Source: CAYXWM01 sp964468805 (lineage in GTDB: Bacteria > Bacillota > Clostridia > Lachnospirales > WRBF01). From it: 29,621 bases of DNA. How positions within the stretch are numbered: position 1 is the first letter of the stretch; every line of letters begins with the position of its first letter. The notes under the pieces are model-generated. The model saw nothing but the letters and a program-made list of their open reading frames with translations, ran no database searches and had not been told where the DNA came from. Location of the stretch: contig CAYXWM010000035.1 in NCBI GenBank assembly GCA_964468805.1, positions 1 through 29,621 of the forward strand, in the 5' to 3' direction. Both the position numbers and the translations under genes were made by a program. Of this stretch, positions 1 through 7,777 are shown in pieces.

Positions 1-1706
1 AAGAAGCAAGCACGGGTAAATTCCAGCATAAAATCGTTTCCAAGGGAAAGTTCCAAGTTAGTAATGGAAGTAGCCACTTGATTGGGTTTAAGGGTTCTGT
101 CATTCAAAACGGCAAGAGCACCGGCCAAAGAGGAATTGCCCACATACGTGAATGATTCTTTCGGCAGCGGCGGCAACATTCCGATTTTTATTGCATGTTC
201 TATGTTAAGACTTTTACCGAAACCGCCGGCTATGTAAACATGGTCCAGGTCGGTAATGTCAAGAGAAAGTTTTTGTAACATCAGATTTATTCCGGCAAAA
301 ATTGCTGCCTTGGCTCTGATAAGGTTTTGGATGTCATGCTCATGAATGACCACATCCGGGCTGATTTCAAAATGCCTTTCTTCGGAAAAGAAGTGACCGA
401 ATCGGTCTATATAACCGGCTTTCAGCATGGCGTTCAACAGGGAAATAAGCCCCGAGCCGCAAACCGAAGCCGCTTTTTCGTTTCCAATAACGCTAAAGTG
501 CATTTTGCCGTCTTCGAAATTTACATCGTCAATGGCACCGCTTACGGCACGAGAGCCGCAGGATATGCCCGATCCTTCAAAGGCAGGCCCGGCGGAGCAA
601 GAGCAAGCCATCATAAAACCTTCGCCGGCAAGTACAATTTCTCCGTTGGTACCGACGTCAACAAACAGATTGACGCCTTCTTTTTGGGCAAGACCCAAAG
701 CTATAACGCCGGAGGTAATATCTCCGCCTACATAAGAAGAAACGGATGGAAGAATGACCACTTTGCCACTTGGCAACATGGGCAGACCCAACCAATCGGG
801 ACGAAGGAAAGAAAACTCGGTGGCTGCCGGCACATAAGGCTCCCTGCGGAGATGTTCCGGAGGCAGCTTCAATAACAAATGTGTCATAACAGTATTGGCA
901 CCGATTACCGTGACTGCAATATTTTCCGGTGTTGCACCGGCTTTTCTTGCAAGGGAATTGATTGAATCGGAAAGTATCCGAACAACCATATTCTGCATGA
1001 GGTTTGCACCTGCGGCATTTTCTTCAACGTACACGATTCTGGAGATAACGTCGGCACCGTAAGTAGCTTGAGAATTGGGAACGCCGACCGTATCAATCAC
1101 TTCACCTGTCAAAAGGTCGCAAAGTGCAGTAACCACGGTGGTAGTTCCTATGTCTATCGCCACTCCGTAAAGGGGACCGTCGTCCAGCGAAATAACAGTT
1201 ACCTGCGAATCCTCGTAACAAACAGTGACATTTACGGTAAAATCGTTATCGGCTCTTAATCTATGCGGCAAAGACCTTAAACATTCCGGTTCTGTTTTTA
1301 ATTGCCATTCCTCAATGGAGAGTTTATGGCAAATAGCGGTATGCAGACGCTTGGCATCGGAAATGGCGTTTTCCATTGTCGGCGGCGTCAGGGTAATTTG
1401 GAAACGCTCCACAAGAGGAAATTCTTTCCTTTCGGGCTTGTAGAGGCTTAAATCCATCATAACCTGTTGCCCCGTCAATCGGGACATTTCCGGCACGTTT
1501 ATTTCCATGTCCTCTTGGACATAGGTCTTACACGCAAGCAATCGCTTGCCTTTGTCAGTATAAACTATGCAGCGTCCGCAAACACCAAGCCCTCCGCAAG
1601 GATGGGATACAACAACACCGCCCAAGCTTAAAGCTTCCGACAGCACTGTTCCCATGGGAACCTTAACGCTGACGTTATCAGGCAGTATGCGGATGGTTTT
1701 ATGCAT
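1..1706 (-). CDS. acsV: Reductive activator of corrinoid iron-sulfur protein (2Fe-2S plus ASKHA ATPase, DUF4445), 3' end cut by window
   Basis: About 568 codons are open to the left edge with no stop. The N-terminus is a plant-type 2Fe-2S ferredoxin domain with cysteines at about 37, 43, 46 and 59 (HPCGGLGVCGRC, then LACKT). The C-terminal part is an actin-like ATPase domain with phosphate motif DIGTTT near residue 185, a second motif FVDVGTNGE and the adenosine motif YIAGGFGK. This is the architecture of RACo/RamA proteins, which use ATP and a low-potential electron to return inactive Co(II) corrinoid to Co(I). The visible end, EFTRACFF, resembles the family's C-terminus, so probably only a few to about fifteen residues are missing. 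The start ATG lies inside the last codons of acsC (shared ATGCATAA, 8 bp overlap), implying translational coupling with its likely substrate protein. The context favours CFeSP activation over methyltransferase activation. Confidence 0.9.
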   Translation of the reverse strand, partial: MHKTIRILPDNVSVKVPMGTVLSEALSLGGVVVSHPCGGLGVCGRCIVYTDKGKRLLACKTYVQEDMEINVPEMSRLTGQQVMMDLSLYKPERKEFPLVERFQITLTPPTMENAISDAKRLHTAICHKLSIEEWQLKTEPECLRSLPHRLRADNDFTVNVTVCYEDSQVTVISLDDGPLYGVAIDIGTTTVVTALCDLLTGEVIDTVGVPNSQATYGADVISRIVYVEENAAGANLMQNMVVRILSDSINSLARKAGATPENIAVTVIGANTVMTHLLLKLPPEHLRREPYVPAATEFSFLRPDWLGLPMLPSGKVVILPSVSSYVGGDITSGVIALGLAQKEGVNLFVDVGTNGEIVLAGEGFMMACSCSAGPAFEGSGISCGSRAVSGAIDDVNFEDGKMHFSVIGNEKAASVCGSGLISLLNAMLKAGYIDRFGHFFSEERHFEISPDVVIHEHDIQNLIRAKAAIFAGINLMLQKLSLDITDLDHVYIAGGFGKSLNIEHAIKIGMLPPLPKESFTYVGNSSLAGALAVLNDRTLKPNQVATSITNLELSLGNDFMLEFTRACF

Positions 1707-3033
1707 TTGCGAAGTTAGCCTTTGCGAATGCGGGAAGTCCGGAAGCTTCAGCAGGTCCAACGATTACGTTTAAGCCGGTTTTTTCAGCTAAAGGAGCTTT
1801 AAGGGCGGCAACATAACCGGGGATAACGATGTTTTTGTGGTTAACTTTGTCAAAGAATTTGTTTTCGGCGATGTACTCAGCTATTTTATCGGGAGTAAAT
1901 TTGCCTGCAGCCCAAGCGGTCAAAACGGAAGTACCGTCTGTGGGGCAAGAAATAATCCAAGAAGGAATTCTGGAGCCGGAAACTTCGCCTTCAACTGTGT
2001 AGTATGTAAGGGAGAAGTTGGTTGTGCAGTATACGGGTGAATTTTCGTTGGCATCACCGATAGCATACATGCCGGGTTCAACTTGCGCGGGAACTTGCGG
2101 GTCGGAGAAGATGTTTTGTCTGAGAGCGCAAAGAGGAAGAATTTGAGATTTTTCGCAAGCATCCATAACAACGATGCTACCGAATTTACAAATATATCCA
2201 ACGGCTTCCGCAACTTGAGCAACAGGGGTTTTAGCTGTTACGCAAACGATTGAGGGATAACCGAAAGGTCTGAATTTTTTGCGGATAGCTTGACGACGAA
2301 CTTGAGTAAGGTCGGCAAGGTTTTGGCCGGAAGCTGCAGCAGGAGCGGCAACGATAAGTTTTTTGGTAACGGCGGCAACTTTTTCAACCAATTCAGCTGT
2401 ATCATCAAGGGTAGTTCCTTTAACAACCAATGCACAGTCGTTGTCTTTAGCAAGGTTAGCAAGAGCTTCCCAATTGTCAGCTGTAGCTGCACAAATAATG
2501 GGTTTTTCAGCTGCGGAAGCAGCAACCGCTTTTGTAAGAGCATCTACGGAACCGGACATAAGGAGAGGAACGAATTTGCCTTTTTCGGCAACGATTTTTG
2601 CTTTTGCAGCATAGTCGTCAGCGGAAACGCCGTCGTCAACAAGTGCGATTGCGTCAACGGAAACGGTTTCGCCTACACGTTCCATAACCAAATCGTTGAT
2701 TTTGGCAAGTTTTGCATCAAAATCAGCTTCGCCGGCGTTAATTGTAATTGCTATGCAAGCCGGGTGGTTGAAACGTTTGTCATGACGGAATAATACAGTT
2801 TCATCGCCTGTTTCGCGAGCTTTGTCTCCGGCACCGATAACGATTTTAGCAACCGGAGGTGCAGAAGCGGCTCCGAGAGCATCTTTAGCTTCGTCGGAAA
2901 CGTAAGGGCAAGTGTCCAGAGTTGTTTTGGTAGCGGCAAGTGCCATAGAGAAGGCAAGACATGTGGGGAATCCACATTCTTTACAGTTTGTTTTTGGCAT
3001 AAGCTTGAAGATTTGCAACCCAGTCAAAGCCAT
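1699..3033 (-). CDS. acsC: Corrinoid iron-sulfur protein large (gamma) subunit of acetyl-CoA decarbonylase/synthase
   Basis: 444 aa, close to the usual length of bacterial AcsC. The N-terminal 4Fe-4S domain shows cysteines at 17, 20, 25 and 42 (TNCKECGFPTC, then DTCPYV). This is followed by a TIM-barrel-like region and a C-terminal corrinoid-binding domain. With AcsD it carries a methyl group from methyltetrahydrofolate to the A-cluster of acetyl-CoA synthase, in the methyl branch of the Wood-Ljungdahl pathway. The start is supported by an AGGGAG-type ribosome binding site 10-15 nt upstream on the minus strand. acsV overlaps its 3' end. acsD, acsB and the CODH genes are not in view and may lie beyond the left edge. 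It depends on cobalamin, which the right half of the window makes. Confidence 0.95.
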   Translation of the reverse strand: MALTGLQIFKLMPKTNCKECGFPTCLAFSMALAATKTTLDTCPYVSDEAKDALGAASAPPVAKIVIGAGDKARETGDETVLFRHDKRFNHPACIAITINAGEADFDAKLAKINDLVMERVGETVSVDAIALVDDGVSADDYAAKAKIVAEKGKFVPLLMSGSVDALTKAVAASAAEKPIICAATADNWEALANLAKDNDCALVVKGTTLDDTAELVEKVAAVTKKLIVAAPAAASGQNLADLTQVRRQAIRKKFRPFGYPSIVCVTAKTPVAQVAEAVGYICKFGSIVVMDACEKSQILPLCALRQNIFSDPQVPAQVEPGMYAIGDANENSPVYCTTNFSLTYYTVEGEVSGSRIPSWIISCPTDGTSVLTAWAAGKFTPDKIAEYIAENKFFDKVNHKNIVIPGYVAALKAPLAEKTGLNVIVGPAEASGLPAFAKANFANA

Positions 3034-4636
3034 AAAAAAATCACTCCCTATTCTTATTTATCAAGTATATCGAATTTTTGAGATACAAAAATCCGACCGG
3101 CGAATTTTTCGCCTGTGTCTTTTGCACGGTCGTTTTAATCGGACTGTTTGAAACCGTTTGTACTGCTCATTTTATGAGATATGCACATATGTAACGCCGA
3201 TTCAAAAACGTCCGTTGATTTACTGATTATCGCCGAAGAAAGGCGCTTTGCATAATCTTATGCACGGAATAACGATGACGTTTAATAAACCGGTGTATGG
3301 AATAAACACAATATAAACAGCTCTGCCGATAATGCAAAAAACACTGAAGCCTCTCCGTTTTCCGGGGTGAGACTTACCGGTAGATATTTATGGAAACGTC
3401 GCAACGACTATCCCCATCACAATTGAAGCCAAAGGCTACTTTGGTAGAACAATGAACTAAAGGGAAAAATTTCACGAAATGGATTGTTTTAATTCTAACA
3501 AACTTCCGTAAAATAAAATCCGCGAAGTCCGAGGGTTGGAAATCGGCTGTTTTACTTGGTTTATTGCTATATATCCTTATGCATTAATGCATTAAATATA
3601 GATAAATAAATTCATAAAAGTAAAAAGCCGCCGGCCTAACCGGTCCGAGGAAAAAATTTATTAAAATATGCCGAATTTACCAAAAACATTATATTTCGAC
3701 ATAGATTAATCCAAATATGTAATTAAAAACTTAACAAACAACCTTCTATTGACAACCTGCCCAAATATATGAAATATTACCAATTATTAAGAAAATGTCA
3801 CAGAATTTTACCGATAAACTTACGCAAGATGTAAGAAATATGCCAAAATCGGAAGAATTGATATGAAAAGGCGGTTTACATGGGGTTATGTTGGTTGTTT
3901 TGCATTAGCCCGGGGTTAAAACCCGAGTTGTTATATATAATTGTTCCAATAGTATTGTAATACAAGTCTGTTTCCTGTGTCAAGAGTATTCTAAAATTTC
4001 TTTTTGATAAAGTTTGGTTGATAATGCGAAGTTTTCGTTTGTTTACCGAGATTTTTTGTTACCTGTTGTTATGACGGCAAAGTCTTATTAGTTAATTTTA
4101 TTAAATTCGGAACAAAATTATTATCGGATTAAAGACTTAACAATTCCGGAGATTAACGATTTATTCGGCAAAAATAACCAAATACTTAAAATATCTGTAA
4201 TATTTACAAAAATATTTTTCTTAATGGGGAAAATTTTGTGCATTATACTTAACCGTAAGATTGCACTGTTTAGCCCCGTTTAAATGACATTTTTTTATCA
4301 ATGATATTCTACCACTTTTATAAAAACCTTTCAAGAACTTTAACAAAAATTTTTCACAGAGATAATTTTGGAAGTAGGGTTGAATTTATGCTAAATTTAT
4401 TGAAGCGAAAAGCTGTAAACGGAGTGCAGTGAAGAAAATCTACGGTGATAAGCCTGCCGAAAGGAATTATGTTCTTAAAATCCATTTTGAATGTGTATTA
4501 TCCAATGTCAAACATCCGAAAACATAACATATTTTATGGGGCTTGGAAATAAAATGTAATATGCGGTTCCGGATTAAAAACTAAAAGAGAGTGTTAAAAT
4601 GGAATTGTCAGATTAAAAAACAAAGGAGCGGGTTCT
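3034..4636. other. Long gene-free region between acsC and the sporulation genes
   Basis: No convincing coding sequence is visible in about 1.6 kb; it is AT-rich with frequent stops in all frames. Both flanking genes point away from it, so it must hold promoters for acsC (minus) and probably for the SpoIVFA-like gene (plus). Inverted repeats seen: TGCATAA/TTATGCA at 3249-3264, CGCC/GGCG at 3230-3244, the perfect 14-bp palindrome ATGCATTAATGCAT at 3579-3592, and CGGG/CCCG around TTAAAA near 3912-3926. A TTGACA at about 3749 is followed by AAATAT at 17-nt spacing, a possible plus-strand promoter but far from any gene. A short group I intron-like core motif lies at 3403-3414. No tRNA or rRNA was recognised. 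Confidence 0.6.
3087..3132 (-). promoter_or_regulatory. Attenuator-like hairpin in the acsC leader
   Basis: On the minus strand, CGACC, a 14-nt bulge, GGCGAA, a 3-nt loop, TTCGCC and GGTCG form a nested stem (arms 3128-3132/3094-3098 and 3108-3113/3099-3104). It is followed within three bases by TTTTT (3087-3091). This resembles a rho-independent terminator about 55 nt upstream of the acsC start. TCCGA further upstream could pair with the TCGGA that overlaps the descending arm, giving an alternative fold. A premature terminator controlling acs transcription is an inference; no known riboswitch class was recognised next to it. Confidence 0.4.
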
Positions 4637-5113
4637 ATGGACGTTAAAAAAACATCTTCACGCTTGGGGTCAAGACCCTCTTACCGAAGAAAGTCGAGAA
4701 ATCAATCCTCCGGATATATGCATACTATTCTGATCCAAAGTATAATATGCGGAGTTATAATAGCTTTTGCTTTTACGATGAGGGTTATAAACTCTGATGG
4801 AGTTCAGGGTATAAGAAAAGACTTAAAAACAGCTATAAGCGGAGATACGGACATGGAAGGTTTATTGCTGTCAGCCACAGAAGCCTTTGATAATATGACC
4901 GAATCCGTGAAAACTATCTTTGGCGGAGAAGATAATACTACCGGCGAAGAAGGCTTAACCCTTACCGACAATAACGTGCCGGATAGTAAGGTTTCCGATA
5001 ATAACATATCGGAAAATCAAAGTGCTGATTTCAGAATAGACGAAGATATTTTAAACCAAATAAATACCCAAGAGGATAAATACCTTAAGAACAACTCCCA
5101 AATCCAAAATTAG
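4637..5113 (+). CDS. SpoIVFA-like single-pass membrane protein without LytM domain
   Basis: 158 aa. A basic N-terminus (about residues 1-27, rich in K, R and S) precedes one transmembrane segment at about 29-51. The rest is a hydrophilic, acidic, low-complexity tail rich in D, N, S and E. The start has AAGGAG 9 nt upstream. The gene sits directly before spoIVFB, where SpoIVFA normally lies; SpoIVFA anchors and inhibits the SpoIVFB protease in the outer forespore membrane and usually ends in a LytM/M23 domain. No such domain is present, and the 80-bp gap to spoIVFB cannot hide one. Assignment rests on topology and position rather than on sequence motifs. It could be a shortened SpoIVFA or an unrelated small membrane partner. 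Confidence 0.6.
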   Translation: MDVKKTSSRLGSRPSYRRKSRNQSSGYMHTILIQSIICGVIIAFAFTMRVINSDGVQGIRKDLKTAISGDTDMEGLLLSATEAFDNMTESVKTIFGGEDNTTGEEGLTLTDNNVPDSKVSDNNISENQSADFRIDEDILNQINTQEDKYLKNNSQIQN

Positions 5114-5120
5114 AGCCTGT

Positions 5121-5174
5121 ATTCAACACTTAACTTTGTTTGAATACCGGTACTCAATAAATATCCGCCCCGGT
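5121..5174 (+). repeat. Two short inverted repeats between the SpoIVFA-like gene and spoIVFB
   Basis: TATTCAA pairs with TTGAATA, and just after it TACCGG pairs with CCGGTA (about 5146-5151 and 5169-5174). The second repeat ends just before the AGGAGG of spoIVFB, so it may influence access to that ribosome binding site. There is no T-run, so it is not an obvious terminator. Confidence 0.3.
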
Positions 5175-5193
5175 ATCTTGAGGAGGAATCCCC

Positions 5194-6027
5194 TTGCAGA
5201 AATTGAGCAGACTGTTGACAAGAATAAAAGTACATAAATCTTTCTTATTTTTTATAGTTATGGCTATTGCTCTGGGAATTTTGGAGCAATTTTTTATTCT
5301 GATTTTTTTGGTAACCCTTCATGAGATGACCCATGTGCTGGTGGCTCGAATTTTTGGGATCAAAACGGAACAAATTATACTGACGCCTTTGGGAGAAATC
5401 GCTTTTTTGGAAAGCATGGAGGATTTGTCCTTATTTAAGCGGGCCTTAATAGTGCTTTCCGGTCCCTTTACAAATATAGTCATAGCGTTTATAACCGGGA
5501 TGTACGGTCATCATAAAATCGCAGCTATAAACATTATGCTGGCGTTATTTAATCTTTTACCCGTAAATCCCTTGGACGGAAGCAGATTGGTGCAAATCTT
5601 GCTAAGTAAAAATATGGGCGTTTTAACAATAAATCGATTGCTGATTAAGGTAAGTCGGTTTTTTGCCGGTTTGCTTATAATTCTGGGAATAATACAGACG
5701 GTTTTGTTTCCCTATAACCTGTCATTGGTCTGTTTGGGATTGTGGGTCTACAATATTAACAGAAAGGAAAACATTCCCATGCAATTTGACTTTTGCAGAA
5801 TAATCACCGGTAAAAACAAAACAACCGCAAGAACTCTGCCTGTGAAAATCCTAGCCGCTTGGGAAGGAACTAAGGTAAAAACTCTTATTGAAAAATTGTC
5901 TTGGGAATATATTTTTGAGGTAAGAATTATTTCTGACGATGAAGTTATTGCGGTGGTGGATGAAAAGCAAATAATGAAATATGTAATGAGAGTAGGTATA
6001 ACCGGAACTTTAAAAGATGTTATATAA
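5194..6027 (+). CDS. spoIVFB: SpoIVFB-type site-2 protease (M50 family) with C-terminal CBS-like part
   Basis: 277 aa. Zinc-binding HEMTH lies at residues 43-47 in a membrane helix and the third ligand motif NPLDG at 125-129. There are several hydrophobic segments up to about residue 190, then a soluble tail ending in VVDEKQIMKYVMRVGITG that resembles a CBS domain. The family cleaves pro-sigma-K in the mother cell during sporulation. The start codon is TTG, chosen because AGGAGG (5181-5186) lies 7 nt upstream and no ATG or GTG fits. Its neighbour upstream is the SpoIVFA-like protein. Other M50B proteases share this architecture, but the size and neighbour favour the sporulation enzyme. Confidence 0.85.
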   Translation: MQKLSRLLTRIKVHKSFLFFIVMAIALGILEQFFILIFLVTLHEMTHVLVARIFGIKTEQIILTPLGEIAFLESMEDLSLFKRALIVLSGPFTNIVIAFITGMYGHHKIAAINIMLALFNLLPVNPLDGSRLVQILLSKNMGVLTINRLLIKVSRFFAGLLIILGIIQTVLFPYNLSLVCLGLWVYNINRKENIPMQFDFCRIITGKNKTTARTLPVKILAAWEGTKVKTLIEKLSWEYIFEVRIISDDEVIAVVDEKQIMKYVMRVGITGTLKDVI

Positions 6028-6129
6028 ACGGTTTAATTTATTATTTTATCTTTACATTAATACCCATTCGAAACAGCGAATAAAGTTAGAAGGATTTTCA
6101 AGAATGCTTACGTATAATGAAACCGGGAT

Positions 6130-6158
6130 TGGTATAATTACATGAAACGCTTGTTTCA
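6130..6158 (+). promoter_or_regulatory. Extended -10 promoter with adjoining palindrome
   Basis: TGGTATAAT (6130-6138) is an extended -10 element with no good -35. It is followed at 6143-6158 by the perfect inverted repeat TGAAAC-gctt-GTTTCA, which lies where an operator or 5' mRNA hairpin would sit. It stands about 85 nt ahead of the first DUF3786 gene. Both promoter use and repressor binding are inferred. Confidence 0.4.
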
Positions 6159-6224
6159 AAACGCATAATATGCTATAGTTATTATAATAACATAGTTATG
6201 TCGTTCGTAAACAGGGGGTTAATC

Positions 6225-6824
6225 ATGGAAAACTATCGTTTAAGATTAATAGGATATGAGGATACCATCAATGCGGCAAAGACAAAACTGGCTGAAACTC
6301 CGCCGGAAGAAATCGAAAGAAACACAAAAGCTAAGTTCAACGGCAAAACCTATGACTTACCGTGGTTTAATATTACAGTAAATCCCGATGAGTCTTCTGT
6401 TTTTGAGAAAGTTATACAGTATATGTATTTAAGCCGCACCGGTCCTACAAAGCTGACCGGCAAAACCGTGGGATACTTGCAGATTCCATCGGGGGTACTA
6501 AAAAATCAAGCCTTTATCACGGATTGTATTATTCCCTTGGTTAATTTTTTTGCAAAGGATTTGGAAGGTTTTGCAGAGGCTTGTGAAAGCTTGGGCGGTA
6601 CAAAAGCAAGATACGGTCATGCTTCTTATACCCTCTATCCGCTACCCCATATACCCGTAACCTGTGTAATTTGGCAGGGTGATGATGAGGTTGCGGACAG
6701 CGGCACTATTTTGTTTGATGAAAGCATAGTTGATTGGTTTAATGCAGAAGAAATATTGGTTTTGGGAACCATATGCAGTCAAATAATTATTGAAATGAAA
6801 ACATATGGCAGGATTATTCGTTAA
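6225..6824 (+). CDS. DUF3786 domain protein, copy 1
   Basis: 199 aa from the preferred ATG. AGGGGG lies 6 nt upstream, whereas the in-frame ATG at 6198 has no ribosome binding site. The sequence matches the DUF3786 pattern as I know it: an N-terminal helix, PEEIERNT.AKFNG, PWFN, a central QIPSGV block, LEGFAEACESLGG, PLPHIPVTCVIWQGDDE and TILFDES near the C-terminus. There is no signal peptide or membrane segment, so it is probably cytosolic. The family occurs in anaerobic bacteria and archaea and its function is unknown. The next gene is a clear paralogue. I assign no reaction. Confidence 0.8.
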   Translation: MENYRLRLIGYEDTINAAKTKLAETPPEEIERNTKAKFNGKTYDLPWFNITVNPDESSVFEKVIQYMYLSRTGPTKLTGKTVGYLQIPSGVLKNQAFITDCIIPLVNFFAKDLEGFAEACESLGGTKARYGHASYTLYPLPHIPVTCVIWQGDDEVADSGTILFDESIVDWFNAEEILVLGTICSQIIIEMKTYGRIIR

Positions 6825-6830
6825 CGGGGC

Positions 6831-6875
6831 GGCATGAGAAAAATACAGGACAATGTTTATATATTTTCGCATGCC
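6831..6875 (+). repeat. Stem-loop downstream of DUF3786 copy 1
   Basis: GGCATG-a-GAAAA at 6831-6842 pairs with TTTTC-g-CATGCC ending at 6875, giving an 11-bp stem with one mismatch. It starts six bases after the stop codon. No clear T-run follows, so it could be a weak terminator or an mRNA 3'-end stabiliser. Confidence 0.35.
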
Positions 6876-6899
6876 TTGGGGAAATATATTGTCGAAATG

Positions 6900-6928
6900 T
6901 TGTCATACTCGTTGAACTGTGATATAGT
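6900..6928 (+). promoter_or_regulatory. Sigma-A-like promoter for DUF3786 copy 2
   Basis: TTGTCA (6900-6905), a 17-nt spacer and TATAGT (6923-6928) each match five of six consensus bases. It lies about 110 nt before the second DUF3786 gene, so the two copies may be transcribed separately. Confidence 0.5.
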
Positions 6929-7040
6929 TTTTCGAAATACTGTGAGTTTGGTGAAACCGATAGCAGTACCATTATAATAAGTCCCAATATTTTCATCGAA
7001 CTTCAAACAATACATACAAAAGCGAGGTATAGGTAAGCAT

Positions 7041-7634
7041 ATGGAAGGAACCGGGAATAACCTTAAAGAAGGTTACGAAAGAGCGTTAAATTTGGCAAAA
7101 TCCAAACTTGAGAAAATTTTGCCCGAGGAAGTGGAAAAAAACACAGGTGCAAAATGGAACGGAACGGGATATGAAATACCTTGGTTTAACGGAACCGCCA
7201 ATCCGGAGGATTCTCCCATTGACGAAAAGATAATTCAATACCATTACTTAATTGCAAACGGTCCCAAAACTCCTCGTGGGGTTTATGTAAATTATAAGCA
7301 AGTGCCCGGGGGAATTATTTATAACGATAATTTTATTAAACGCTGTATCAACCCCATGGTGAAAACTTTTGCCGGTAACTTGGAGGGTTTTCTTGAAATG
7401 GGTATGCTAATGGGCGGTGAAAAGCAGAATTTGGGTCATGTTTCTTTTACCCTTCGTCCTCTGCCTTATGTGCCCGTAACCTTTGTTATTTGGCAAGGCG
7501 ACGATGAATTGAAAGACAGCGGAAATATTTTATTCGACGAAACCGTCTTTGACTGGTTCTGTGCTGAGGACGTTGTTGTATTGGCGGCTATCTGCGTTTA
7601 TAAAATGATTAGAATGTTAAAATCAAAAGCTTAA
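7041..7634 (+). CDS. DUF3786 domain protein, copy 2
   Basis: 197 aa, start ATG with a weak GAGGT-type ribosome binding site. It is paralogous to the preceding protein throughout. Shared blocks are PEE(V/I)E.NT.AK.NG, PWFN, LEGF, GG.K...GH.S.TL.PLP..PVT.VIWQGDDE, DSG.ILFDE and DWF.AE. It carries the family form PGGIIYNDNF in the middle where copy 1 has diverged. It is predicted cytosolic and its function is unknown. It has its own promoter-like sequence and is followed immediately by a strong terminator. The shared blocks mark the probable functional core. Confidence 0.85.
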   Translation: MEGTGNNLKEGYERALNLAKSKLEKILPEEVEKNTGAKWNGTGYEIPWFNGTANPEDSPIDEKIIQYHYLIANGPKTPRGVYVNYKQVPGGIIYNDNFIKRCINPMVKTFAGNLEGFLEMGMLMGGEKQNLGHVSFTLRPLPYVPVTFVIWQGDDELKDSGNILFDETVFDWFCAEDVVVLAAICVYKMIRMLKSKA

Positions 7635-7641
7635 CAAAAAT

Positions 7642-7673
7642 ACCTCGTCCCAATTTCGGGACGAGGTTATTTT
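7642..7673. terminator. Bidirectional rho-independent terminator
   Basis: A perfect 10-bp stem, ACCTCGTCCC (7642-7651) and GGGACGAGGT (7658-7667), has a 6-nt loop. On the plus strand TATTTTAT follows, on the minus strand ATTTTTGTT. It can end the DUF3786 transcript and, from the other side, the convergent XRE gene. Confidence 0.85.
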
Positions 7674-7777
7674 ATAGGAGAAATTAATGAAGTTTGCAAA
7701 GGAGTAATGAAATTACCGCATCTTACCGTTAAACATTGTAAGCTTTGTTCCGGCAGGTTGCCGTAATTTTTTTGTGA

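Noticed and set aside
327..875. Open plus-strand frame of about 180 codons
   Set aside because: It lies codon-in-register opposite the acsV coding strand; the minus-strand product has all ASKHA motifs, and the plus-strand frame has no recognisable domain or ribosome binding site.
2290..2793. Plus-strand frame of about 167 codons inside acsC
   Set aside because: Antisense shadow of a well-conserved gene, with low-complexity composition (N, F, S, C rich) and no supporting signals.
3626..3660. CCGG/CCGG hairpin as a terminator
   Set aside because: The stem is only four pairs before mismatches, and no gene ends nearby on either strand.
4381..4490. A second cobalamin-type leader suggested by AAGCCTGCC
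   Set aside because: The other conserved riboswitch boxes (GCCACTG, GGGAA, CTGTAA) are absent in this stretch.
6143..6158. TGAAACGCTTGTTTCA as a CcpA cre site
   Set aside because: The central CG is shifted by one base relative to the cre consensus, so it is kept only as an unassigned palindrome.
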